Assembly: GCA_009103225.1 (NCBI GenBank)
Contig: RHPI01001715.1
Span: forward strand, 303,376 to 367,375
DNA: 64,000 nucleotides
From: Chlorokybus atmophyticus
Taxonomy: Eukaryota; Streptophyta; Chlorokybophyceae; Chlorokybales; Chlorokybaceae
Reading direction: 5' to 3'
The position numbers and the translations under genes were made by a program. Under the pieces are notes generated by a model. That model was not told where the DNA came from, searched no databases, and saw only the letters and a program-made list of their open reading frames with translations. Positions 12,201-22,218 of the stretch are shown piece by piece (position 1 is the stretch's first letter; each line of letters starts with the position of its first letter).

Positions 12201-14591
12201 AGTCCATTGACAGGCAAGTTGTCAAGCACGCGTGTACGTGTGATACAGCAATCAAGAGCATGTCCGCAACCACCTGTGCGTGCAATGACAGGCACTATTA
12301 CAATCATCAGGTATCTGTGTTCGTTGTTGAAACAAGCATGCATAGCGTAGTTTACGCATCCTTGCCAAACACGCTCATGTGTGTACTGGTAGGGCAGCTA
12401 CGTGTGTGTGCGCGCATGTGCGAGCATGTGCGCACGCATGCTCATGTATGCACCTCCGCGCACAAACCCCACACGCGTGTGCACATGTTTTCCGCGCACG
12501 CACACACGCACGCATAGACGGACACACGGACAACACACCAACCTGTCAAAGGCCACTGTGGGTATTGCCCCCGCCGCGCACTCCGCCACGACATACGGCG
12601 AGTTCTCCAACAACGACGGCAGCACGGCCAGCGTCCCCCTCTCCCTCAGCACCCTCAACGCACTGACCCTCGGCAACGCGTGATGCATCCTCGTGGGCCA
12701 CTTGCTCACAGTCCCACCCAGATGTTGGGTGATGTAAGCAGTAGATCTGTTATCCGCCCTGTCTCTACCAACAAACAAGACTTCATAAGGTGGACCAGGC
12801 CAGGGGATCTCTCTCAAAGCCTCCACGAATAGGTACAGTCCCTTTCGGCGTTCGAGGCGGGAGAAGAAGACGAGGCGCCATACTGGGGAGGCGTGGCGCA
12901 TGGAGATCTGAGAGGACTTTCTACGCGTGTTTGTTGTTGTGTCGATGATGTTGGGGATGACGTGGGGGTTGCGGGGGTGCCAGCCGCGTTGGCGGAGGAA
13001 GGCGAGCATGTGCTCGGAGGGGGAGACGACGGCGTCGGCGCGCTCGAGACAGTAGCGCTCCGCGGCGTCGACCTCCAGGGATAGGGCGTCTGTGGTGGTT
13101 TGGAACGCAACGAGAGGTATGCGTGTATGTGCACGCGCCCGTGTATGTACGTGCACGTGTGCCTGTATGTGTGTGCGTGTGCGCATACGAGCGCATGTAT
13201 GCGTGCTTGTGCGTGCATGCATGCACGCAGGCATGTGTGCCCATGCGTGTAGTGAACATCGTTACTGCACAACACACATGATGTCTCAGGTTACATATGT
13301 TGTGCAACAGATGCACATGCGTGCACTTTGCCCACCTGATGGTCGCGGGTCGTCGCTCGTCTGTCGTGCCCACATGTGTCCTCCATGCGGCACAATCACA
13401 ATCTTCATCCCATCCATACCCCACCCACTCTCCTCCCCCACCCCCGTCTCCCTCGCCGCAATCGTCTCCACCAACACTCCCCCCCACTCGTGCGCGTGCA
13501 AGACCTCACACGCACCTTCTCCCCTCTCCCGCAACCAGTTGAAGAACGCCAGACCGATGCGGCGGTACGGGTTGGTCGTCCACACGTTGTTGTTGTTGTC
13601 GGAGGTGGAGAGGCACACGAGCGTAATGTCGGCGGGGGAGTAGATGGTGGAGGAGAGAGTGGGGCAGTCGAGGAGTTGGGTCGCGGGGGCGGCGATCCAG
13701 GTCACGTGGTAGCGGGTGGAGCGGGCTAGGGCGGAGGCGAGGAGCCAGTAGGCGGTGGCTGTGCCGGCCATACCTGTGTAGATATACACGTATGTGGCAT
13801 GCAAGTATGTGTACATGCGGTGCAAGCGTGAATATGGAGTGGACGCGTGAATGGACGTGTACGTGTGGCAGTGGTGTCGTCCAGTGGTATATGAACGTGA
13901 TACACAAATGATGAACTGATACTACTACAGTATGTATGCGGTCTTGACATGCGGTTTTGGCCACGTTTGTACACAACCATGAAGGTCATAGTAAGGTTGT
14001 CCAGTACAGCATCATGATGAGGAAGTGGCACTACCACACCAGAATGCATGCACTGTGTGCTTACAGTTGTGTAGTGATAATGAGATGTTGTCAGTGGTTA
14101 CTACACTTGAACAACTGAGCAGCTATGTATGACTCCATACCTGGTGCGCCATAAACATCCGAGCTGAGTATACACACCCCCGTGGTTGCGTGTCCCCTCC
14201 CGGTCTGCACACGGCTTAGCCTTACATCACCTCCACTCCCCTGATCTGAACCCGCACTATTCCCGAGCGCTATCTGCCCGACCCCGAACACGACCGCAGC
14301 CGCCACGAGCATCACCATCACTCTGCTCGACACGAGCACCGACACCATCGCTCCCAGCTCGCGCCACCAGCAGCGCATCAGGACGCTGAGTCCACCCAAA
14401 CCACTCCTGATATCGACCTCGGCGCTGTATTGTGAGTGCTTCCCTCTCTTGTCCATGTTTGTCCTGATGCGCGGAGACTTGTTCACCACCGTGAGGGGGG
14501 AGTTGTGGGCGTCGGAGGAGGCGGGACGCAACTGACGGTGCATGGCCTGCTGGGGTGTGGGTGTAGTTTTAGGTTTGGTTGTGGGTTGCAT
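9282..14591 (-). CDS. membrane-anchored GT4-family glycosyltransferase with long C-terminal extension
   Basis: Nine exons (14141-14591, 13336-13773, 12543-13089, 11826-12171, 11325-11531, 10965-11144, 10404-10708, 9943-10327, 9282-9689) join in phase to 1088 residues. Residues about 81-108 form one hydrophobic segment (type II topology, probably Golgi/ER). Residues about 137-560 are a GT-B, GT4-type domain: DVYGAPGMAGTATAYWLLA at the N-lobe, VVSPSEHMLAF, FFSRLERRKGL, and the E-x7-E motif ENSPYVVAE followed by FDSGGVEEML. Residues about 570-723 resemble a degenerate second, GT2-like module (ACSDFSPDHDALY, then EYPILVKRAAF and REYHAWLLALL). Residues 724-1088 hold a serine run, FSGKQGHLGWRYGY, a proline/threonine linker and an unrecognised end. 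Donor sugar and acceptor are unknown. Introns are rich in alternating GTGCGT-type tracts. Confidence 0.8.
11600..11655. repeat. foldback repeat, 15-bp arms, in glycosyltransferase intron
   Basis: Arms 11600-11614 and 11641-11655 are exact reverse complements. The 26-base loop is itself GTGCGC-rich. Confidence 0.75.
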
Positions 14592-15884
14592 GTTGTCCTT
14601 GCTGTTTGACTGAATGGAGTCGACTCACTCTCTGCTGATGAATCGCGTGTAAGCGTAGTGCGCATGGAACAACAGTGTGAGGCTGGCACGCAACGGACTG
14701 TCCTACGCAGCACAGTCACCTGTGTCTGCTGGACAAACAATGTGTGGAAAAACAGTGATCAAGAATCCCTTTTATACACGATGTTTGACTGATGAGGTGA
14801 CGGGTTGCAGTTAGAACAAGCCACCTTCTGTGTGCGTATCTGGTACACTATCATGATGAATGGTTTGATATAGCTGGTTTGATGTTGCCTAATATATAAG
14901 ATAGTTTCGTGTGTTTCTCAGCCACCGTGCAAATCATTGCACGCTACAATGAACACCCACCCAAAGACGCCTTCCATCATGCACTACAAGGCTTTACCAC
15001 ACAGATAGAAGCAAAGGAGAGAGACTTGGTCACCTCATGTCACCCTGACTGTCACGTGGCGCTGATGTTGTCACTATTATGATGGTCTCACCTCTGAGTT
15101 CATCAACCCTGGCGGTGGCGTTGTTCCAGGCATCGTCATCCTCGTTGTCGCTGTCGTCAACATCGCCGCCGCACGCACGCCGCTCTCATCTGCGCCAGGT
15201 GTCATCTACCCACCCAGCCACAGCCACAACTCCTACGAAGTATCATTACCCACCCCCACCCCCACACTCCGCATCTACGCTGTTCCGCCAAGATCAAGCC
15301 GCTGTGAAACGGAGGACAGGACACAGATGGGAAGAGGAACTCGGCTGATCTGTGGTGGTTGGGTTTTTCCTACTCCCTTGCGTCTCTCTCTCACGCAAGT
15401 GTGAAACAAGAGTCGTTGCTCGTTTGTCAACAAGAGTACGGCACTCTCGCCTGGAGTTGAATGGACTTGTAGTTGATTTTGACTATCCCAAGGCGCGCCT
15501 TTGCGGCTATGCCATCACAGGATGCGCATGGTTGGAGTCAAACGGCGAGGAAGACGAGGTTGAGACAGAGCAGCAAAGAAAGCAGAGGACAGCCAACGCA
15601 CACAGTTCGCATCTTGTACCATGGAAAGCAAGCGGAAGCCTAGGTGTACAACTCAACGGGCTACATCAACTACATCGACATCGACAACAACGACGACGAC
15701 GTTAAACAGGACGGGTTCTATTCCCTCTAGCTTACTCAGTGACTTCTCACTTGCAAACTCAGGCAACCTCTCCCTCACTCCCTCTCTAGCACACACGCAC
15801 AAACCAAGCAAAAACACACCAAAGGACAGATGGACGGACGCTGCTTGCTTGCCAGGTCGGATGCAACCCCTTGGTAGTACCAGT

Positions 15885-15924
15885 ACCGGCCAGCTTGCAA
15901 TTGAATTGTATTGGCAAGCTGGCC
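15885..15924. repeat. imperfect foldback repeat beside the gap
   Basis: CGGCCAGCTTGC and its near reverse complement flank about 12 bases. The phrase GCAACCCCTTGG occurs on both sides of the foldback, which ends about 30 bases before the N gap. Confidence 0.6.
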
Positions 15925-15956
15925 GTATATTGGGTGCAACCCCTTGGCGCCCTCCC

Positions 15957-16006
15957 NNNNNNNNNNNNNNNNNNNNNNNNNNNNNNNNNNNNNNNNNNNN
16001 NNNNNN
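15957..16006. other. assembly gap (50 N)
   Basis: Fifty consecutive Ns; nothing can be said about the content. Confidence 0.99.
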
Positions 16007-17736
16007 GCGCTTCCCCCTGTCACATCACCTGCGCATGCATGCCCGCAAGAAAGGGGCCTCCTTCGTGGAGGCATATGCAAGTGAACTGTGCACTGCGTTG
16101 GGTGCTTGATGTGACCTGCCCTGCGTGACTTGCGTCTTGGCCGTTGGTTCTGCTGCGAGAGTTGCATCCGACGGCGGAGGCGGCAGCAAACGACGACCCT
16201 GATTCAGGTTGTGTGTTCTTTGGTGAGGTTCCGTGTTCGATGAACACGGTTCTGGCTGTGGACTTACCGGGTACACACTGAACGTTGTGCGATCCATGTA
16301 ATCCGTCGATCACATGGCAAGATGCGTAATACATGATGTAACATGCATCAATTCTCACACCAATGATGCTAATTCAAGTGAAGCAAAGACTTATATTTTG
16401 TGTTCAAGATATCGAACAACTGTATAACATGTGTTGACAAGATACGATAAGTCTTGCATATCGCAAATGCAAACCTCATTGACAGGTCTCAACAACTTGT
16501 GTGATCTTATGAGCGCACTTGAGCGTGTATGAGCACCAAGTGAGAGTAGCACGCGCAAGAACAATGTAATGTACTAGTAAAAATATACATGTGAGTGCTT
16601 GTAAGTGCCTTGCTGCAGTATCATCGAAAAGCCTATACTTAACTTACAAATCATGCTTTAGCGAAAAGGGGTCAGATGTGTTGCACACCAATATAATTAA
16701 TGCATGCAAGCACACGCGCACAAGCACACGCGAGCACACCCAAGCATGCACATGCACGCACGGCAGGTTCAATGAGACACTAGGGTCAGTCACAAACATG
16801 CAGCCTCACCGCGCATGCCCAAGGCATGCTCACCTAGTATGTGACCTATCTGATGCTCACCGTTCCCACAAGCACATACAATAGCACACTGAGCAGCTGC
16901 ATGTGTTGCATAAGTCACAAGCAACAGCAAGCAGGCGGTGATGCATTGGGTGGATACATACATGCGCCGAGTCTGCTTTTGGGGCCCCTTTGTTTTTCCT
17001 ATGTGTAGCTGTTGTAAGTTATGTGTATTTACTACACGTGAGCTTTATTATGCTACAAACGCAATCAGTTCAGGTGTCCCAACTCGGCTTACATGCACAC
17101 GGGTCACCCCACCCTTTAGAACCGTAAAGCATCTTGAGTCAACTTTAACTGCAAGTGTTTTGCCCTTGTTGTACACACATCAAGTTGCGTGCAAACACAT
17201 CTGTAAATTTGGCATGTGCAAATACCGCTCGCGACAAACATAATCATCAATAACTCTTACAAATATGCACCTCATATCATTATCCTACACAAGCGTGACC
17301 GCTCACTAGCTGCACACACTCACACGCAATTCAACCGTGCATATCATGCTAGCTGCTCAATCTGCTGCTCAATCTGTCTATCAGTTTCATGCCTATCTAT
17401 CTGGCCAAGAGCTGTATGAAGTATGTAAACCTGTGGCTCTTGCATGCCTGCAGTATCTGTGATGTGCTGTGCTATGCGCTGCGTGCTTACTTTCGCAAAG
17501 TTTTACGTTGAGGAATAACAAGTGATGGCCGTACGAAATGCATCAGGATGAGAGGATGCTCCACCAACTTTGCATCGTGAGAAGTGCTCATTGATTTAGG
17601 CAATCATGTGCGTTACTGTTACCACTTACAACATATGCATGCACCAGGCCGATAATTGCACGACCAACAGCCTAGCGCGGTTGTTCAAAGAATGGACCAG
17701 AACAATAAATCACATGCACCATACCACAACGCCGCA

Positions 17737-20313
17737 TCACGCATCAGATCGGTTGCAAGGGCTGCACCTATCGGCCTCAGCAATCGCAGCCAGCATGACC
17801 TTCCAGAAAGCCGGCACGTCCATCACCCGCGCCACTTTCACATTGGGAGGCAGCGGAGATGCGTGCCAGACGTCACACACCGTCTGACCCGCACTCAACT
17901 GTGGGTCAACAACATGGTCAGCACGATGAGTGCTGCAGAACATAATGGTGAGCATTTGCACCTGCCAACTGATGACCAACCTCGCTGTGTACTTCAATGT
18001 CCACCCGCAGTAGCTCTGTCTGTTGTTGAAAGTTAGAAGAATAAACAGGCTGTTAGCAGTTGCAACCTGAGACTGATACAACTTTACATGTTACCTACAA
18101 CTTGTTTGTTTACCGTGAAGAGCTGGGGTTGGATGACATAGGCGACAGCGCATGGGTCATGAAGAGGCGGGTTGCGGAAGTTGAACACGCGGAAGTATGT
18201 GTCAGCGAAGAACATCAACAGCTGGCAAGCTGCAAGTGCGCACGTGATAAGCTCATTACCTAGCGCATCACCATTTACAAGTACAAAGGTTGACGTGCCC
18301 AGTGAGCATACCTAGTTTGCGAAAGGGTGTTGGGCTGGAACTAAGAATGCTTGCGATGACATCAGGCGTCACCAACGCCGTGTGCGTAACCTTTGCAGTT
18401 CATGTGAGTCCATGCATTGGCCCAGAACAACACAAACAGAGTGGACAGGTTGTCTAGTGCTTACCTCGAGTGGTATCATGACAACGGGGATGCTCGACTC
18501 AAACACCATCTTTGCAGCCTCAGGGTCATTCTTTGGGGCAAACCATAGGCAACCATAGGCAGTTTACTTGAAGGCACGCGTGAATGCAAGTGGCATGGCA
18601 ACCAGACCCCACACAAGCCTTACCTACTGCCTGACCTGCATGTTGAACTCCGCCACCGGGCCTGAACAAATCATATTCAGTCAAAGATGACTCAAACTCA
18701 GTTTCTGTCACCTGTTATATGGATATGGATAAAATGTTGTAAACGGACCTGTGTTACCGATGCCCAAACACCCGCCTATGCAAAGAAAAAAAACGCAGCA
18801 TGTTAGCATTGAAGCGCGAGAGTCTTAACGTAAAAGGAACAACAATGGTTCTTGAGGTGGTTTGTAAACTGTGCGCCTCACCCATTAGCACAACCTGCAT
18901 AGGAGCATGTACAGTTAAGTTGGAGGCTAAACTGCAAAAGTAAAGTGTGAATGCAGAAGAAACGCTCACCTCAATCATGTCTTTGACTTCAGGGTACACT
19001 GCCAATAGCAGCGCTGCGTTGGTGAGCGATCCAACGCACACGAGCGCCACCCGACTGGCAAGCCTGCAGTTGTCGTGAGTCTTGCGTACATCACAACAAC
19101 AACAACAACGACAACAACAACGACAACGGTAACGACATGAGCAACAGAAGGTGTTTGCAAACCTGCCTGTCCAGTGCGTACGCCCGCGATATCTTTTCAA
19201 ACATGACATTCACAGCCTTTCCCTCCACCGGAGGCCTGCACAATACTCGTATCAACATCATTCTTAACAAACATGCCATCTAACCAACCTTACAGGCTGG
19301 GGCCAGCCCCCGGCCGAGGCATCTGCGGCTGGGGAAGAGGAGGAGGAGGAGGAGAAGGCGGAGGAGGTGGAAGGAGGAGGGATGTTGTGGACGTCGAGGC
19401 CGGTGATGCCATGAATCTCCGGACAGTGCTTCGCTGATCTTAGCAGCGGGCGAGGCGCCCCACTCACAAGCGCTGTAGTGTTTGTATTTGAGTATGTGCT
19501 GATAAAGCAGAGTGCGGAAAGTACTCTGCTTTATCAGCACATACTCAGAGTGCGGAAAGCACTCTGCTTTATCTGTGCGAGTGAATAGGCTTACGGATGT
19601 GATCAAGGCCGGCCATGCGCAGCACCTTCTGCGCGTTCACGGTGGTCTTCTCCACCTGCCGGAGCGCACGTGTAATTGCATGCCTCAAGTTGTTGGTCAC
19701 GCAGCACTGTGTGCTGCGTTACATGTCATCTCAGCTAGGGCATTTGTGCCTACATGCAAGAAGCATTCAACATGCATGCTCCGACCTTGCGTCCAAATCT
19801 CAAGCATACCGAAACGTATTTGCAGCATTGTGAGTGTTACCAAATGCAAACTGACCTGCACTACACAGCATGCACTGCGTTCGAGGAGATTGTGGCAGTG
19901 GTAGCACAGAACATCAAGCAATGCTGTTCAAGTTGCCATGAATGGTGTTGGAGTTGAGAACACTTCTTGTGAAAAGAACTTTACCGACTGATTGCCGTGC
20001 ACGGTGCTGATCCCAAGCAGTCGCAATGCACGGTTGTGGCCTGCCAGGATGATGGCCATGGCGTCATCATGCCCTGAACACAAGAAACACCAGACAACGA
20101 CAAATCACCTCTCAGCATAATCATGTCACACAGCTTATGAAGCAAGCAACACACAAAGCAGCAGCTGCCTGTGTCAACCCCCCCCTTGCCTGGATCGCAG
20201 TCCAGCCACACCGCCCGAGGCGCCGGCTGCTGCTGCTCCGCCGCCCCCGTGGTGAGCCCCGTCAGCGAGGCCAGAGGTGGCAGGCAGCCGGACGGCGCTT
20301 GGGGAGAGTCCAT
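17737..20313 (-). CDS. inosine/uridine-preferring nucleoside hydrolase
   Basis: Fourteen exons splice in phase to 389 residues: 20190-20313, 19985-20073, 19595-19655, 19289-19472, 19163-19235, 18970-19080, 18882-18894, 18749-18775, 18636-18661, 18465-18530, 18312-18390, 18114-18229, 17981-18019, 17737-17898. The enzyme family hydrolyses the N-glycosidic bond of ribonucleosides for base salvage. The calcium-binding signature DCDPGHDDA is at residues 38-46, followed by TVHGNQS, GAPRPLLR, CPEIHGITGLD, VCVGSLTNAA, VLMGG-LGIGNTG, PVAEFNMQNDPEAA and, near residue 310, HDPCAVAY. All usual family blocks are present, so it is probably active. A serine-rich insert sits after the HGITGLD block. No targeting signal is obvious, so cytosolic is likely. 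Intron 1 uses a GC donor, and one exon is only 13 bases. Substrate choice (uridine versus inosine) cannot be read from sequence. Confidence 0.9.
19490..19573. repeat. foldback repeat with a third partial arm, in nucleoside hydrolase intron
   Basis: Arms 19490-19513 and 19523-19546 are exact 24-base reverse complements with a 9-base loop. Bases 19547-19573 then repeat the loop plus part of an arm (AGAGTGCGGAAAG, then CACTCTGCTTTATC). Confidence 0.85.
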
Positions 20314-21282
20314 CGTCTGCTGCCACCACTAATGACGCCGATAACGACAACGACAACGACGACGACGACGAGGAGGATGAGGAGGCCGACACCAACAAGA
20401 AGTGATCCGAACTGATCACAAAGCGATCACCGCTGCTGATCTTGGTGATCGCAACCTGAACCTGTTCAGCCTGCGCACGTGCCGTGACATAGCTCAGCAT
20501 TGTGTTGCGCAGCGATTGCTACATCTGTTGAGCAGCGGCGGCGGCGGCCGGGTGATCAGCGTGGGTGTGGGTGTGGGTGTGGATGCAAGTGGTTGCTGCG
20601 TAGCGGTGGTGGTCTTGGTCGGTGTGCGTGTGGTGGTCGGCTGCTGCACTGGTTGCGCACAGCGCAACACCGTACAGCACAGAACTGCACCGCACTCATG
20701 CTGAGGTCAGTGCGCATAGCATTTGTGCACAACACTCAAAGTTCTGAGATCAATAAAGTAGGCACTAAGCCTGAGTACCTTCGCTACTCATGGCATGAAA
20801 TACTCGTCACAGGTGATTTCCCGGCATCATTTTAAGTCGTCATGATGTGTAATGATGACTTGCTGACCAGTATAGCTGCTTGTTGCATCATGGAGTGGCG
20901 ACGTTGTTACTCGCTATGCTGTTCTTTGATATGCCTGCCAGTTTGTCATTGTCACTGTTGTTTGATTTACCAAACCGTGCTGCACCTAACCGTACTGACC
21001 TCAATGCACACCAAACAGGCAACAAACCACATGTATATGCAATATGCACAGTGAGTCCAGCCATGCCGCATGTCCTTACCTACACTTCACCACACTGCAC
21101 ACATCTTCACATGCACGCGACATGTAGGCTTTCCAGTGTGACCAATGAAAGACTCACTCACGCATGCTAGACACAATCACAGCGGAGCGCACATCAAGCA
21201 TTAAGAGGTCTGAAAGTGGTTGCGTCAACACCCAATGCGCCGCCTCACACATTATGGTTGCCGTGCAAACAGGACAAGGAGC
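20314..21282. other. intergenic spacer, divergent promoters
   Basis: Lies between the nucleoside hydrolase start (-) and the WW-motif membrane protein (+). It contains a (GAC/GAG)n-like stretch at 20338-20395 and GTGTGG repeats near 20560. No gene seen. Confidence 0.5.
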
Positions 21283-21795
21283 ATGATGCTAAGGTTATCA
21301 ATGAAGACATTGGCTGTGCTACTGCCCTGTTGCTGCTTGCTTGCGATGCTTGCCTCCAGTGCTAAGGCAAACACATCCACACTTCAAACCACAACGAACG
21401 GAAGCAGCAGCACAAGAGACACATTGCGCAGCTTCCCCACCACTATGCTCGAAGAGTTTCAGGTGGGGGAGGTGATGTGGCGATCGTACATGGATGGCGG
21501 GATGAGGCGGCCCTATTACTCTGAGGTGGACACTCAACGTACTCAGTGGGAAGACCCACGCAGGCGTGTCGGGTTGTGGTGGGGTTTCATGCCTGTGTGG
21601 CTCGTCGTGGGGGTGAGTGTTGTGTTGGTGGCAATCACCGCCGCGCGCATAGGGTACCTCGCTATTTACTGCCCCGAGAGCCTTTGGCCCACCAAGGCCA
21701 AGAAGCACCGCATGCGCGGACAAAAGCAACGCCACCTCAAGCAGCGCGGGAAGCTCACGCAAGGCAAAAATGGTGGGGCTCACTACTTTTTCTAA
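21283..21795 (+). CDS. small single-pass membrane protein with a WW-like motif
   Basis: An intronless frame of 170 residues from the second ATG cluster (MMLRLSMKTLAVLL). Residues 7-28 are a good signal peptide ending near SSAKA. Residues about 63-93 carry the WW pattern: W66, then RRPYYSEVDTQRTQWEDP with W89 and P92, the usual spacing of the two tryptophans. Residues about 99-129 are strongly hydrophobic, followed by a basic tail (KAKKHRMRGQKQRH) ending in FF. With a cleaved signal and a type I orientation, the WW-like motif would face the lumen or exterior, whereas WW domains normally act in cytosol or nucleus. The frame upstream extends in-frame to 21220, so a longer start is possible. I do not recognise an orthologue family. 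Confidence 0.7.
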   Translation: MMLRLSMKTLAVLLPCCCLLAMLASSAKANTSTLQTTTNGSSSTRDTLRSFPTTMLEEFQVGEVMWRSYMDGGMRRPYYSEVDTQRTQWEDPRRRVGLWWGFMPVWLVVGVSVVLVAITAARIGYLAIYCPESLWPTKAKKHRMRGQKQRHLKQRGKLTQGKNGGAHYFF

Positions 21796-22218
21796 GTGCA
21801 GTATAGCAGCTTTCTCCAGTTACTAAGAGTTACATCTGGAGACCTGTACTGGACAGGTTTGACTTTGTCCTCGTGCCTTGAGCCTACGCATGCATTAGCC
21901 TTCAGAGGGTTTGCTACATGTTGACGACTGGTGACATCAGATGCATGCAGGGTCTCACTTCTGACTGCCGTGCAATTGACAGATGATCTGATGTGCACAA
22001 CACGTCTACCACTCAAGACTACCGAGTCACTTCTGCTGGCACGAGACAATCACCTTGACTGCAAAACCGTGTGGTGTGTTTGAAAAGCTGTTGCCTGCTG
22101 GCCTAATGAACCTCACATCTGCATGCTGAGCGGCTTGAGTGAGGCTGCCGCAGATAAAGGTACAACCCTGTGATCTTTGGAGAGGCTCGCAACGGAGACA
22201 TGTTTGTATGTGAGCTAC
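21796..22218. other. convergent intergenic spacer
   Basis: Separates the 3' ends of the WW-motif protein (+) and the BAR-SH3 protein (-). No gene seen. Confidence 0.5.

Larger units (their letters stand above)
14592..17736. other. gene-poor spacer with a gap
   Basis: Between the glycosyltransferase start and the nucleoside hydrolase stop I see no confident gene. Frames at 15079-15348 and 15352-15705 (+) have proline/serine/arginine-biased or unrecognised translations; the second contains GLVVDFDYPKARLCGYAI, which looks ordinary but has no partner exons. Sequence from 16360 to 17500 is AT-richer with CA-rich stretches. Confidence 0.4.
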
